Below are positions 52,007 through 59,313 of a DNA stretch of 64,000 nucleotides, one piece after another. This DNA comes from Roseomonas gilardii subsp. gilardii (GTDB lineage Bacteria > Pseudomonadota > Alphaproteobacteria > Acetobacterales > Acetobacteraceae), in assembly GCF_023078375.1 (NCBI RefSeq), contig NZ_CP095554.1, positions 3,092,501 through 3,156,500 on the forward strand, in the 5' to 3' direction. Position numbers and translations under genes: made by a program. Under the pieces are notes generated by a model that was not told the DNA's origin, searched no databases, and saw only the letters and a list, made by a program, of their open reading frames with translations. How positions within the stretch are numbered: position 1 is the stretch's first letter; each line of letters begins with the position of its first letter.

Positions 52007-52930
52007 TCATGGCGCTCTCGGATCGTCCGCGCGCGCCACGAAGATGCTGCCGTCCTGCGGCTCCGTATCACGCCGCTCGCGCGCCGGCACGGTTGCGCGG
52101 GCGTCGTCGGATTGCACGCCCGACGGCTGCACGGCGGCAGACCGGGGGTCGCTTGCCCGCATGACGAAGAGTGGTGCATCGCGCCAGTCGGGCGGCGGTG
52201 ACGGCGGCGATACCATCGGATCGGGTGCTGCCGCGCCGCCAAGGATCGGCGCGAGCGCGGCGACATAGGCGCGGGTCTCGGCAGGCAACGCACGGCCGGT
52301 CGCACGATGATCGTCATAGCGGCCGGGACCGGCATTGTAGGCGGCGAGCATAGCCGCGACATTGCGGTAGCGATCCCACATCTCGCGCAGATAGGCGGTC
52401 CCGGCGAGGATATTGTCGCGCGGCTGGTACGGATCGCGCCCGAGCCGGTGACGAACGCGCAGCCCCGCCCAGGTGTCGGGCATGACCTGCATCAATCCCA
52501 TTGCACCGGCCGACGACACCGCGCGCACGTCGCCTGCGCTTTCGGCGCGCAGCACGGCCCGTATCCAGAGTTCGGGAATGCCGAAGCGCTGCGACGCCTC
52601 GGCGATATGAGCGCCATGAGAATCGCCGGGAACCGTGCGCGCGACGGGCGATGACTGCGCCAGCGTCGCGGTGGGCGTCATGCCGACCAACAGCACGCCC
52701 GCGAGCATCATAACGGCATAGCGCCGGGCCGACCTTTCTCCGCCGAACCACCAGCCTGCCAGCGTGCTCGCTGCGGTCGAGGGTGCGCGCGAAGCGCCGG
52801 CCGGAGGCCGCCCCTGACCTGCACTGCGCGCGCCGGCCGACTTGTGGTCGAGCGGGACGAAGGAATGAGACGGCTTTCCCGCGAACAAAGGAATGCGGGT
52901 TTTGAGCGCGATGATGACAGAAGATCGCAT
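52007..52930 (-). CDS. Conjugation-associated lytic transglycosylase
   Basis: A 307-residue SLT-domain protein. A membrane/signal segment (YAVMMLAGVLLVGMTPTATL) precedes the catalytic domain: ELWIRAVLRAESAGDVRAVS holds the catalytic Glu, then GAMGLMQVMPDTWAGLR and AAYNAGPGRYDDH. It opens the murein layer for the transfer channel, like VirB1/TrbN. The start at 52930 gives a long N-terminus; an inner start near the hydrophobic segment is possible. It lies 4 bases after the DUF736 gene. Confidence 0.88.
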   Translation of the reverse strand: MRSSVIIALKTRIPLFAGKPSHSFVPLDHKSAGARSAGQGRPPAGASRAPSTAASTLAGWWFGGERSARRYAVMMLAGVLLVGMTPTATLAQSSPVARTVPGDSHGAHIAEASQRFGIPELWIRAVLRAESAGDVRAVSSAGAMGLMQVMPDTWAGLRVRHRLGRDPYQPRDNILAGTAYLREMWDRYRNVAAMLAAYNAGPGRYDDHRATGRALPAETRAYVAALAPILGGAAAPDPMVSPPSPPPDWRDAPLFVMRASDPRSAAVQPSGVQSDDARATVPARERRDTEPQDGSIFVARADDPRAP

Positions 52931-52934
52931 GGCC

Positions 52935-53270
52935 TTAATCCCGCTCCTCGCGCGGCTTCGGGCGTGACCAGTGCAGCGACCATGACGCGCCGGCATCGTC
53001 GTCGCGGAAAAGGTTGGCGCGGATCGGCTGCGGCAAGGCGGGATCGTCGAGCAGCACCGACAGATATTCGCCGGCCTTCTCGCCGGTGCGCTTCCACGCC
53101 GCACCGATCTCCGGCCCGTCATCGGCTCCGTGATGGACGCGGTAGTGCGGCGCGTTCTCGGCGTCCGAAGGATCGGCGGGAACGATGCTGATCTCGCGGT
53201 AGAGGGTGAAAGTGTGAACGCGCCCGGTGAAGCCGGATTCCTCGCGCGTGAATTGACCGATCTGCGGCAT
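52935..53270 (-). CDS. DUF736 family protein
   Basis: A 111-residue DUF736 protein (IGQFTREESGFTGRVHTFTL, GPEIGAAWKRTGEKAGEYLS). The family is almost confined to alphaproteobacterial plasmids and ICEs and its role is unknown; single-strand or RNA-binding-like folds have been suggested. A second copy is at 58996-59313. It lies in the operon between traF and the transglycosylase gene. Confidence 0.9.
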   Translation of the reverse strand: MPQIGQFTREESGFTGRVHTFTLYREISIVPADPSDAENAPHYRVHHGADDGPEIGAAWKRTGEKAGEYLSVLLDDPALPQPIRANLFRDDDAGASWSLHWSRPKPREERD

Positions 53271-53337
53271 GGATGATCTCCGTGCGGTGGTGTTGGGAAA
53301 GCCATCGGCGGACACCGCTTCCGCCGATGGGAAGCGG

Positions 53338-53895
53338 TCAGCGTGGCGTGGTGCCGGTGGGTGCGCGCCACTCGTAGCGGCCGTCGCTTTCCTCATCGGT
53401 CCAGAGCGGGATGGCCCGGCCGATGACGGAAGCGGCCGGGACAGGACCGAAATAGCGGCCGTCGAGACTGTCGCGGACCTGCCAGTTCATCAGGAAAAGC
53501 TCGCCCTCGGCGATGATGCGGCAGCCCTGCCAGACGGGCAGATCGCGGCCGCTTCGATCGCGGTCGAGCGCCTCGCCCAGCTCGACGCCATCGACCGTGA
53601 TCGTGGCGCGCAGGCGGCACACCCGCTGCCCCGGCAGGCCGGCGACGCGCTTCAGCAGCGGCACGCCGCGCCCGATATAGCCGCGCTCGACCATGAAGGC
53701 GGCGAGCGGTTCGGGCGGCATGATGGCGACCAGCTCCGGCACGTCGATCCGCTCGGCCGGCTCGATCGTGTAGAAGCCGATGGGCGCGCTGGCGGTGGCG
53801 TTCCAGACCAGTTTCGTGGGCGTCGGGATCAGCGCGGCGACGCCGATGCCCATCGCGGTGAAATACGTCACCATGACGTAGCCGAAGCGCGTCAT
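53338..53895 (-). CDS. traF: S26-family signal peptidase TraF
   Basis: A 185-residue TraF-type peptidase. One N-terminal membrane helix (VMVTYFTAMGIGVAALIP) is followed by the catalytic Ser in WNATASAPIGFYTIEP and the Lys in VPLLKRVAGLPGQRVC. In RP4, TraF processes the TrbC pilin. The ATG at 53895 overlaps the DUF2840 stop by 4 bases. Confidence 0.93.
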   Translation of the reverse strand: MTRFGYVMVTYFTAMGIGVAALIPTPTKLVWNATASAPIGFYTIEPAERIDVPELVAIMPPEPLAAFMVERGYIGRGVPLLKRVAGLPGQRVCRLRATITVDGVELGEALDRDRSGRDLPVWQGCRIIAEGELFLMNWQVRDSLDGRYFGPVPAASVIGRAIPLWTDEESDGRYEWRAPTGTTPR

Positions 53896-54410
53896 GGCTC
53901 GATCCTCCGGCGGCCGATCCACGCGGCATGGCGCGCCGGCGTGTAGGTGTTCGGTTCCAGCCCGGCGACAAGCCGGTTGTGGACGTGCCGCCAGTAATCG
54001 GGCGAGGCGTCGGCCGGATCGAGGCCGAGCGCTTCCACGGCGTCGATGGCGGCAAGCGCGCGGTGCACCTTCGCCCAGCTATCGAGACGCAGCAGAATGT
54101 CGCCGCCCGGACGGACGAAGGGCAGCGTCTGGAACGGCTCGCCGCGACCGATGGCGCGCACGATGTCGATGCGCGAGATGATCGTGCCGTGCTCGCCGGC
54201 CGCCCAGCGGACGAAGGCGAATATGCTGTCCGGCGCGAAGCCGACGACGCTGCGGCGACGGTCGAGGATCTGTTCGTAGCTCTTGCGGCCGAACCTGATC
54301 CAGTGCTCGATCTTCTGCTTCTGGAAGGTCAGCTCGACCAGGGTGGTGAAGGGCGCGGGTCCGTTCGGCTGCGGCCGGCCGTGCGCGCGGCGGGGGGCTT
54401 TGCCGCTCAT
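53892..54410 (-). CDS. DUF2840 domain-containing protein
   Basis: A 172-residue DUF2840 protein (TLVELTFQKQKIEHWIRFGR, RRRSVVGFAPDSIFAFVRWA). It is found only in this ICE/plasmid context, between repA and traF, and its function is unknown. It overlaps repA by 4 bases and traF by 4 bases, so it is tightly coexpressed. Confidence 0.9.
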   Translation of the reverse strand: MSGKAPRRAHGRPQPNGPAPFTTLVELTFQKQKIEHWIRFGRKSYEQILDRRRSVVGFAPDSIFAFVRWAAGEHGTIISRIDIVRAIGRGEPFQTLPFVRPGGDILLRLDSWAKVHRALAAIDAVEALGLDPADASPDYWRHVHNRLVAGLEPNTYTPARHAAWIGRRRIEP

Positions 54411-55543
54411 GGCCGCTTCCCCCAATCGCCGGCATCGTCACCGCGAGCCATGTCGCGCAGCACCTCGGCGACGGACCTTGCGGCACTGGCACCACGTTTC
54501 GCGCGCGCGTGCGCCTCAGAAGAAAAGTTAGAGTCTCTGTTAGACTCTAAGTTAGCAGTCGGATTCTGCGTTTCGTTCCAGAGGCTTAACTGCGGTTCGT
54601 GCGCCCGAAATCCCGATAGGGCTGCGCCCGAAGTCCCGATACCCTTTGCGCCCGAAGTCACGAGCGTTTCCACAGGGTTTTCCACAGGCACTGTGGATAG
54701 ATTTCCGGGCCGGATTTGCAGCAGTTCGCGCCGCCCGTCGCGGTGAATATCGAGGCGGTAGCCGAGCAGGGATTGCCGGGCGGCGATGCGGCGCAGGTCG
54801 AGCGCGAAATCGGAAATCCGCGCCATGCTGCCGGATTTCGCGTGCAGGTGGGCGATCTCGAACAGCCAGCCATGCGGCTGGTGTCCAGCGTGTTTGCGGG
54901 CGACGCGATACAGCCAGCGTTCGATGCCCCCGGTCAGCCGGAAATAGGCCGGGTCGATCGCCAGCACGAGCGAGCGATCGGTGACGCCGCGATAGAACCA
55001 GTCGGGCAGGACGAACTCCATGCCCCCGACGCGGCCGTCACGGGTGGTCAGTTCCTCCCATTCGTTGATCCATGAGAACTGGTGCCGCCGCCAATGCTCG
55101 CCCTGCCGGATCGTGGTGCGGATCGAGGTGGATTGCAGCCGGATCAGCGCGTTCTTCAGCAGGCGGTATTCGCGCGCGCCGGTGGCGCGGCCGATCGCCA
55201 TGAGAAGCTGATAGGGCGTGAAGCGGAAGAACCGCGACGTGCGCAGGCCCTCGTTCTCGGCCGCGACGATCTGCGAGGCGGCCCAGATCAGCACATCAGC
55301 ATCCCAGATGGTCGCCATGCCGTAATCGGCCATGCCGAAGACCTCGACGCGGACGCCGCCGGATTCGTAGAGGATCGGCGCGGTGCGCTTCGCCTTGGCG
55401 AGCGAGAAGAACGGGCGCTCCATCAGGTCGCGTTGATCGCGTGGGCTGGCGTCGCCGGTCGCGACCACGAAAGGCGCGAGACGGCTGCGCTCGCTGGCGT
55501 CGGACGGCTGCGCGGCGGGGCGATGATCGTCATCGTGCAGCAT
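54407..55543 (-). CDS. repA: Replication initiator protein RepA
   Basis: A 378-residue replication initiator of the RepA (initiator protein A) family: FFSLAKAKRTAPILYESGGV near the N-terminus, MATIWDADVLIWAASQIVAA, and the winged-helix region (FTPYQLLMAIGRATGAREYR, ALIRLQSTSIRTTIRQ). Many ICEs replicate briefly after excision, and this protein would start that. Its 3' third holds three direct repeats and DnaA-box-like sequences, a possible origin. It starts directly after the AlpA-like gene. Confidence 0.9.
   Translation of the reverse strand: MLHDDDHRPAAQPSDASERSRLAPFVVATGDASPRDQRDLMERPFFSLAKAKRTAPILYESGGVRVEVFGMADYGMATIWDADVLIWAASQIVAAENEGLRTSRFFRFTPYQLLMAIGRATGAREYRLLKNALIRLQSTSIRTTIRQGEHWRRHQFSWINEWEELTTRDGRVGGMEFVLPDWFYRGVTDRSLVLAIDPAYFRLTGGIERWLYRVARKHAGHQPHGWLFEIAHLHAKSGSMARISDFALDLRRIAARQSLLGYRLDIHRDGRRELLQIRPGNLSTVPVENPVETLVTSGAKGIGTSGAALSGFRAHEPQLSLWNETQNPTANLESNRDSNFSSEAHARAKRGASAARSVAEVLRDMARGDDAGDWGKRP
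54528..54550. repeat. Perfect palindrome inside repA
   Basis: TTAGAGTCT (54528-54536) and AGACTCTAA (54542-54550) with a 5-base loop. It is unusually AT-rich for its surroundings and lies about 50 bases from the iteron-like repeats. Confidence 0.5.
54601..54700. other. Candidate replication origin: iteron-like repeats and DnaA boxes
   Basis: Three direct repeats with the core GCGCCCGAARTC begin at 54601, 54624 and 54648 (spacing 23 and 24 bases). Directly after them come TTTTCCACA (54678-54686) and, inverted, TGTGGATAG (54692-54700), each one base from the DnaA box TTATCCACA. The repeats also code for a TSGA-type peptide repeat in RepA, so a coding origin is the alternative. Confidence 0.5.
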
Positions 55544-55816
55544 TCAGCACTCGCCCCGCTCTTGCGGCGTCAACGGGCGGGCGGGAAAGACCGTGCCGGC
55601 GTCGGGATCGCGGGTGGATTTGCGGGTGCCGATGTCGGACCAGGCTTCCAGATCGCGGATGGCGTAGAGGACACGGCCGCCGATCTTCTTGTAGGTCGGG
55701 CCGGTGCCGTAGGTGCGGTGCTTCTCAAGGGTGCGGATCGAAATGCCGAGGAAGCGTGCGGCTTCCTGAGTGCGCAGCAGGCGCGGCGGCATATCCGCGT
55801 TGGGGCGGATGGCCAT
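55544..55816 (-). CDS. AlpA-like helix-turn-helix protein, probable excisionase (RdfS-like)
   Basis: A 90-residue protein with a MerR/AlpA-type helix-turn-helix (LLRTQEAARFLGISIRTLEK, RTYGTGPTYKKIGGRVLYAI). Such proteins act as recombination directionality factors. In ICEMlSymR7A the equivalent, RdfS, heads the same operon (…traF…rlxS) and drives excision. GGAGG precedes the ATG. It is 1 base upstream of repA. Its own upstream region holds dyad element copy B. Confidence 0.85.
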   Translation of the reverse strand: MAIRPNADMPPRLLRTQEAARFLGISIRTLEKHRTYGTGPTYKKIGGRVLYAIRDLEAWSDIGTRKSTRDPDAGTVFPARPLTPQERGEC

Positions 55817-55905
55817 GGATCACCTCCAGGTTCGTCGGTTGATGCGGCTGCCGGTGACGGCAGCGCGCTACGGCGAACCATGGCGAGCGATCGGCGAGCG
55901 GTAGC

Positions 55906-55937
55906 GTGCCGCATTTGCGCCTACGCGCTGGCGGCAC
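55906..55937. promoter_or_regulatory. Dyad element copy B, upstream of the excisionase operon
   Basis: Outer arms GTGCCGC (55906-55912) and GCGGCAC (55931-55937), inner GCGC at 55917-55920 and 55925-55928. It lies 90 bases before the AlpA-like start. Copy A (29353-29384) has GTGCCGT and ACGGCAC with the same 18-base spacing, so the one base that differs in the arm is compensated on the other side. Confidence 0.6.
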
Positions 55938-56014
55938 CCCGGCCGTTTGGAAGGGAATGCTGGTGTGATGGGGTGGCGTGATCGGCCGCGCGGCCGAGGG
56001 GCGAAGCGCGCCGA

Positions 56015-56236
56015 CTATTTCGGCGCGATCGTCTTTTTCAACAGATCGCCCGGCTCGATCTCCAGGGCATCGGCGATCTGGCCGAGAACCGTGACGCTGG
56101 CGGACACGTCACCACGCTCGATGGCCCCGACATAACGCATGCTGAGGCCCGCCCGATCGGCGAGTTCTTCTTGCGTCAGTTGTTTGTCATGACGTGCCCG
56201 ACGCAGATTCCTCGCCATGATCTCCTTGAGATCCAT
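56015..56236 (-). CDS. XRE-family repressor (QseC-like)
   Basis: A 73-residue Cro/C1-type protein: the helix-turn-helix is KQLTQEELADRAGLSMRYVG, followed by AIERGDVSASVTVLGQIADA. It is divergent from a small DUF2285-type gene and separated from it by 133 bases that hold two dyad operators. In ICEMlSymR7A, QseC is a small repressor divergent from qseM that sets an on/off switch for transfer. The similarity in layout suggests the same role here. Confidence 0.85.
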   Translation of the reverse strand: MDLKEIMARNLRRARHDKQLTQEELADRAGLSMRYVGAIERGDVSASVTVLGQIADALEIEPGDLLKKTIAPK

Positions 56237-56254
56237 GGTGCGAGGGGAACCAGC

Positions 56255-56289
56255 ATAGGAACGATCCTTCTAGGAATGATCGTTCCTAT
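56255..56289. promoter_or_regulatory. Two adjacent operators between the XRE and DUF2285 genes
   Basis: ATAGGAACGATC (56255-56266) and GATCGTTCCTAT (56278-56289) form a 12-bp dyad. It also reads as two overlapping-spaced sites of the form AGGAAYGATC(G)TTCCT, centred on GATC at 56263-56266 and 56278-56281, 15 bases apart; the second is the better dyad. A strong and a weak operator is the arrangement reported for QseC. Confidence 0.6.
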
Positions 56290-56369
56290 TCGTGTCGCGA
56301 CATGTTATTGATCGGGTTTGCCGGACTTGCTTCATTGCGTCCGCGTCTTCGATGATGAGGGCAAGATTC

Positions 56370-56672
56370 ATGCGTGGGCGACCGCCGCTCGATCCAGATG
56401 TGGAAGATGAAGCGCCGGGCGGCTCCAGCATCAGCGCCTATGACGAAGAGCATTACGTCACCTATCTGCGCCTTCTCGACGCGTGTCGCGACGGCGCGGA
56501 CTGGCGCGAGGTGGCGCGTATCGTCCTGCACCGTGATCCTGTCGCGGACGAAGCACGCAGCCGGCGATGCTGGGAAAGCCATCTGGCGCGCGCACAATGG
56601 CTGTCGAGCGCGGGTTACAGGCAGATTCTCGAACAGGCGGTGGCGACCGCGACTACGGGCAACCGGGCCTAG
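56370..56672 (+). CDS. Small DUF2285-type protein (QseM-like antiactivator)
   Basis: A 100-residue protein with the sequence YDEEHYVTYLRLLDACRDGA and ADWREVARIVLHRDP, then HLARAQWLSSAGYRQIL, as in the C-terminal part of DUF2285 proteins. In ICEMlSymR7A a protein of this kind, QseM, binds and blocks the activators TraR and FseA. GAGGG lies 9 bases before the ATG at 56370; the frame is open back to 56292. It is divergent from the XRE repressor gene and converges with the DUF2285 activator gene, overlapping it by 4 bases. Confidence 0.72.
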   Translation: MRGRPPLDPDVEDEAPGGSSISAYDEEHYVTYLRLLDACRDGADWREVARIVLHRDPVADEARSRRCWESHLARAQWLSSAGYRQILEQAVATATTGNRA

Positions 56673-57265
56673 GAATCCTTGTCAGGCGGCTTGATCGGAT
56701 AGTGCAGCAGCAGCCGATAGCCGCCGCGCATCATCCTGATGCCATGGGCAACCAAGCGACGGGCCTTGTTCTTGCTGGGATCGACCTCGAAATCCTCTTT
56801 CGTGCCTTGGAAGCCGAGTAGGACCTGGGCGATGGCGCGATAGCTCTCGCCGCGCAGGCGTGCATCGAGCGCGCGCAGGGAGAGGATGTGCCATTGCCGG
56901 AGTTGGGCGGGCAGCGCGCGGAAATCTGGTCCGGCCGGGCGTCCGGTGAGCGCGCGCCAGAGTCGGCGCGTGGCATGGGCGCGCAGTTCGAGAAAGGCAT
57001 CCATTGGCAGCGACGCGGCATAGAAGGCCGCAGCGTCGGGGACGGCATGCGGCAGCCAGAATTGATGCACTACGCCGTCCGCCTGCCAGATACCGTGCCA
57101 GCCATCCGCTGCGCTGCGCAGGTCGAGACCGCCCAGATGAGCGAGCGTGACGACCGGCTGCGCGCCGTCGTCACCATGCTCCACAAGGGAGAGCATGATC
57201 GCCTGCGGTTGGAGGCTCGGCGTCCAGAACAGCGACTGCCGATCGGAAGGGGTGTCGGGGTCAGT
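56669..57265 (-). CDS. DUF2285 domain, 3' part of a frameshifted FseA-like activator
   Basis: This frame codes for a DUF2285 region: DPDTPSDRQSLFWTPSLQPQ, then LPMDAFLELRAHATRRLWRA, QLRQWHILSLRALDARLRGE and VLLGFQGTKEDFEVDPSKNK. It has no convincing start of its own near its beginning; the first internal ATG is at 57196. It continues the DUF6499 frame if the ribosome moves +1 at TTT-CCC-GAC-TGA (57261-57272). The joined protein would be 262 residues (64 from the first frame, 198 from this one). FseA of ICEMlSymR7A is made this way and activates the excisionase gene. Confidence 0.82.
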   Translation of the reverse strand, partial: TDPDTPSDRQSLFWTPSLQPQAIMLSLVEHGDDGAQPVVTLAHLGGLDLRSAADGWHGIWQADGVVHQFWLPHAVPDAAAFYAASLPMDAFLELRAHATRRLWRALTGRPAGPDFRALPAQLRQWHILSLRALDARLRGESYRAIAQVLLGFQGTKEDFEVDPSKNKARRLVAHGIRMMRGGYRLLLHYPIKPPDKDS

Positions 57266-57272
57266 CGGGAAA
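57261..57272 (-). other. Candidate +1 programmed ribosomal frameshift site
   Basis: Coding strand TTT-CCC-GAC-TGA. A proline tRNA slipping from CCC to CCG, with the stop two codons on, moves the ribosome into ACT-GAC-CCC of the DUF2285 frame. The two domains are always partners, and the frames meet exactly at the expected domain joint. An indel error is the alternative. Confidence 0.6.
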
Positions 57273-57458
57273 TCGCAGCCCCCAGCGTTGCACGAAGGCG
57301 TCGAGGCGTTCCGGGTTTGGATCGTGCGCCGTCGTGATGGCCCGATATTCGCGGCGATACTCGTCGTCGCGGCGGAGATATTCCCAGGCGAAGCCGGCAG
57401 CAGGGATGCCCTTGGCAAATTTGTATGCCGCCGGAGAACGCCAGTCGATGCTCAGCAT
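57261..57458 (-). CDS. DUF6499 (transcriptional-regulator-like) domain, 5' part of the FseA-like activator
   Basis: A 65-codon frame with the typical DUF6499 sequence: DWRSPAAYKFAKGIPAAGFA, WEYLRRDDEYRREYRA, and VQRWGLRFP before the stop. Alone it makes a short protein; with a +1 shift just before the TGA it continues into the DUF2285 frame. Single-frame homologues that run RWGLRFP straight into a DPD segment are what I would expect in related elements. The AT-rich stretch at 57570-57610 may hold the promoter. Confidence 0.85.
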   Translation of the reverse strand: MLSIDWRSPAAYKFAKGIPAAGFAWEYLRRDDEYRREYRAITTAHDPNPERLDAFVQRWGLRFPD

Positions 57459-57765
57459 GGCGTTACCTCTCTATGCGGGCACCTGCAAAGCAACGCCCGG
57501 ATAGAGAGCTTCGAATATCTGCGGAAGTGGCTGTAGTCGCTGTGTCGCGATAAGTGAAGCGGCTAACACGATCAATGTATTGGTTATTTTAGTTTTAACA
57601 GTGTTTGTATCGATTCGCGAGCCGGGCGCAGCGCGGCGAGCGGCGGCAGTGATTTTCGGGCATGGCCGCGCCGCCGATCCGCATCGCCGGATCGGCGCGA
57701 TTTTTCTGACGGTGTTTCTGGCGGTGCAAGACAGGGCCGCCGTGGCGGCCCTGTCGCGTTCGGGA
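57459..57765. other. Intergenic region upstream of the FseA-like gene
   Basis: About 300 bases with no supported gene. It includes an AT-rich block (57570-57610, such as GGTTATTTTAGTTTTAACAG) in an otherwise GC-rich region, the most likely promoter area for the minus-strand activator gene. I found no clear LuxR-type tra box. Confidence 0.45.
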
Positions 57766-58608
57766 TCAATTCCCCTTCAAGCGATGCATTCCCTCGGCCA
57801 GCGTCCACAGGGCGCGATTGAGGCCGACATTCTGGTCTATGCCGTTAATGGCGCGGGTCCGGCTGCGGCGGATACGCCCGTCCGAAGTCTGGCGGCGTCC
57901 GTCGACTCCGCCCCGGATGAGGTTTTCCTGAATGACGTTGAAGGTCTGCCACAGGCTTTGTCCGACATCCTCGCGGCGGCGCGGGGCAATGATCTGGTCC
58001 GGGCGAACCGGGCTTTCGTCCTCGCCATAGCGGGCGACAAGGCTCGCCTCGGCCAACACACGCTGCTCGTCGGACGAAAGCCGCGTATCCTTCATGCCTT
58101 CCGTGGCATCGATCAGGCGCGGGAAATCTTCTGCGACGGTATAGACGCCCTCAATGATCTGATCCTGTATCCCGCCCTTATGGGGAACGCGGACTTCCTC
58201 GAAACGCTCGCCCGCAATCATGCTGTTGGTGCAGACGAAACGCAGCACGCCCACAAACATCTGATAGGCGCTCGTCCCGTCATGCGAATTGACGATGATG
58301 ACTTCTGCCGCCTCCGCCTTGCCGATGCCGCCATCCCGGCGAAGGCGCAGCATGTGCTTGGCATGGCCCATCCGCTCGCCATCGCGCGGAACCGCCTGCA
58401 CGGCGAAGAACGGGAACCATCCTTCCCGGCGCAGCCCCTCCACGATCTCGATGGTGGGGACGTAGACATAACGCTCCGAACGGCTGTCATGGGCTTCGCG
58501 GGCGAAGATGGACGGGACGTGACGATAAAGGGTTTCGTTGTCGAGGGCTTCACGCCCGCTGATCTGGTGAGAGTTGCGGCCGAACCGGGTAGCGAGACGG
58601 TAGGTCAT
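57766..58608 (-). CDS. DUF932 domain-containing protein
   Basis: A 280-residue DUF932 protein: GREALDNETLYRHVPSIFAR, VYVPTIEIVEGLRREGWFPF, EVIIVNSHDGTSAYQMFVGV and LRFVCTNSMIAGERFEEVRV. The family is found on plasmids, phages and ICEs with no established function. The ATG at 58608 follows AGGATCAAGACT, nearly identical to the leader of the ParB-like gene at 62641, and both are preceded by a roughly 200-base repeat. Confidence 0.9.
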   Translation of the reverse strand: MTYRLATRFGRNSHQISGREALDNETLYRHVPSIFAREAHDSRSERYVYVPTIEIVEGLRREGWFPFFAVQAVPRDGERMGHAKHMLRLRRDGGIGKAEAAEVIIVNSHDGTSAYQMFVGVLRFVCTNSMIAGERFEEVRVPHKGGIQDQIIEGVYTVAEDFPRLIDATEGMKDTRLSSDEQRVLAEASLVARYGEDESPVRPDQIIAPRRREDVGQSLWQTFNVIQENLIRGGVDGRRQTSDGRIRRSRTRAINGIDQNVGLNRALWTLAEGMHRLKGN

Positions 58609-58619
58609 AGTCTTGATCC

Positions 58620-58830
58620 TCATGGGCTTGGGTTGGAGCGCAGCGCTGCGCTGCAACCCTGGCCGTCGCCGAGACCGGGGGGTGCAAGGAGCAAGGGCGA
58701 ACGAGCCGGAGGGGAATCACCCGGCCTGCACGGGACGGAGGAACGACGTGGAGGAAGGCCGGGGAAACCGGCTCGGTCGAGCGTCAGCGATCCCTTGCGC
58801 CGCGCCGGGGGCGGCGCCCCCAAGCAACCG
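58620..58830. repeat. Leader repeat, copy upstream of DUF932
   Basis: Two conserved blocks (about 58622-58733 and 58754-58830) are shared with 62652-62892 upstream of the ParB-like gene. Identical stretches include GAGACCGGGGGGTGCAAGGA and GTCGAGCGTCAGCGATCCCT. Each copy ends in a GC hairpin (GGGGGC and GCCCCC). It probably includes the promoter and untranslated leader. Confidence 0.75.
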
Positions 58831-58954
58831 GCCCGGCTGGAGCACGGCGAAGGCCGGAGAGAAGATCCGATCGGGATGCGCCAGCCCTGCAACATAAATC
58901 CGTTTATCCCGATCTCCTTGTTCCTTAAGCGGCCGCGGCGATGAGCAAAAAGAA

Positions 58955-58978
58955 AGCCCCGCTCGGCCGAGCGGGGCT
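58955..58978 (-). terminator. Rho-independent terminator of the DUF736 gene
   Basis: A 24-base perfect palindrome, AGCCCCGCTC-GGCC-GAGCGGGGCT, followed on the minus strand by TTCTTTTTG. It lies 17 bases after the stop of the DUF736 gene at 58996. Confidence 0.85.
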
Positions 58979-58995
58979 GTCGAGGGGAGCCGGTC

Positions 58996-59313
58996 CTAGT
59001 CGCCGTTGCGGCGGGACCAGATCAGGTTGTGGCCGCTGCCGTCCTCGGCTTCGACCAGGCTGGCGTAGATCGGCGCCGGGAAGCTCGGATCGTCCAGCTT
59101 GACGCTAAGATATTCGCGCTGCGTCTCGCGGGCGACTTTCTTCCAGGCCGCGCCGAACTCGGTGGTTCCTGCGAAAATGCGGAAGTCGGGACCGCGCTCG
59201 CTGTCGCCCTCGGTGGCGGTGAACTTGGCCTTGACGTTGAGGGTCAGGGTCTTGACCGCGCCGGTGAAGCCCGCGCCGTTCTCGTTCTTGGTGAAGGTGC
59301 CGATGGTCGCCAT
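58996..59313 (-). CDS. DUF736 family protein (second copy)
   Basis: A 105-residue DUF736 protein ([40 protein letters not shown]). It is a divergent paralogue of 52935-53270; the order of motifs is the same. It is monocistronic, with an intrinsic terminator directly downstream. Function is unknown. The ATG at 59313 is preceded by AGGAAC. Confidence 0.9.
   Translation of the reverse strand: MATIGTFTKNENGAGFTGAVKTLTLNVKAKFTATEGDSERGPDFRIFAGTTEFGAAWKKVARETQREYLSVKLDDPSFPAPIYASLVEAEDGSGHNLIWSRRNGD

Noticed and set aside
56692-57196. The DUF2285 frame as an independent gene from the ATG at 57196
   Set aside because: This would cut off the conserved DPDTPSDRQSLFWTP segment that lies upstream in the same frame. 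Joining with the DUF6499 frame explains that segment better.
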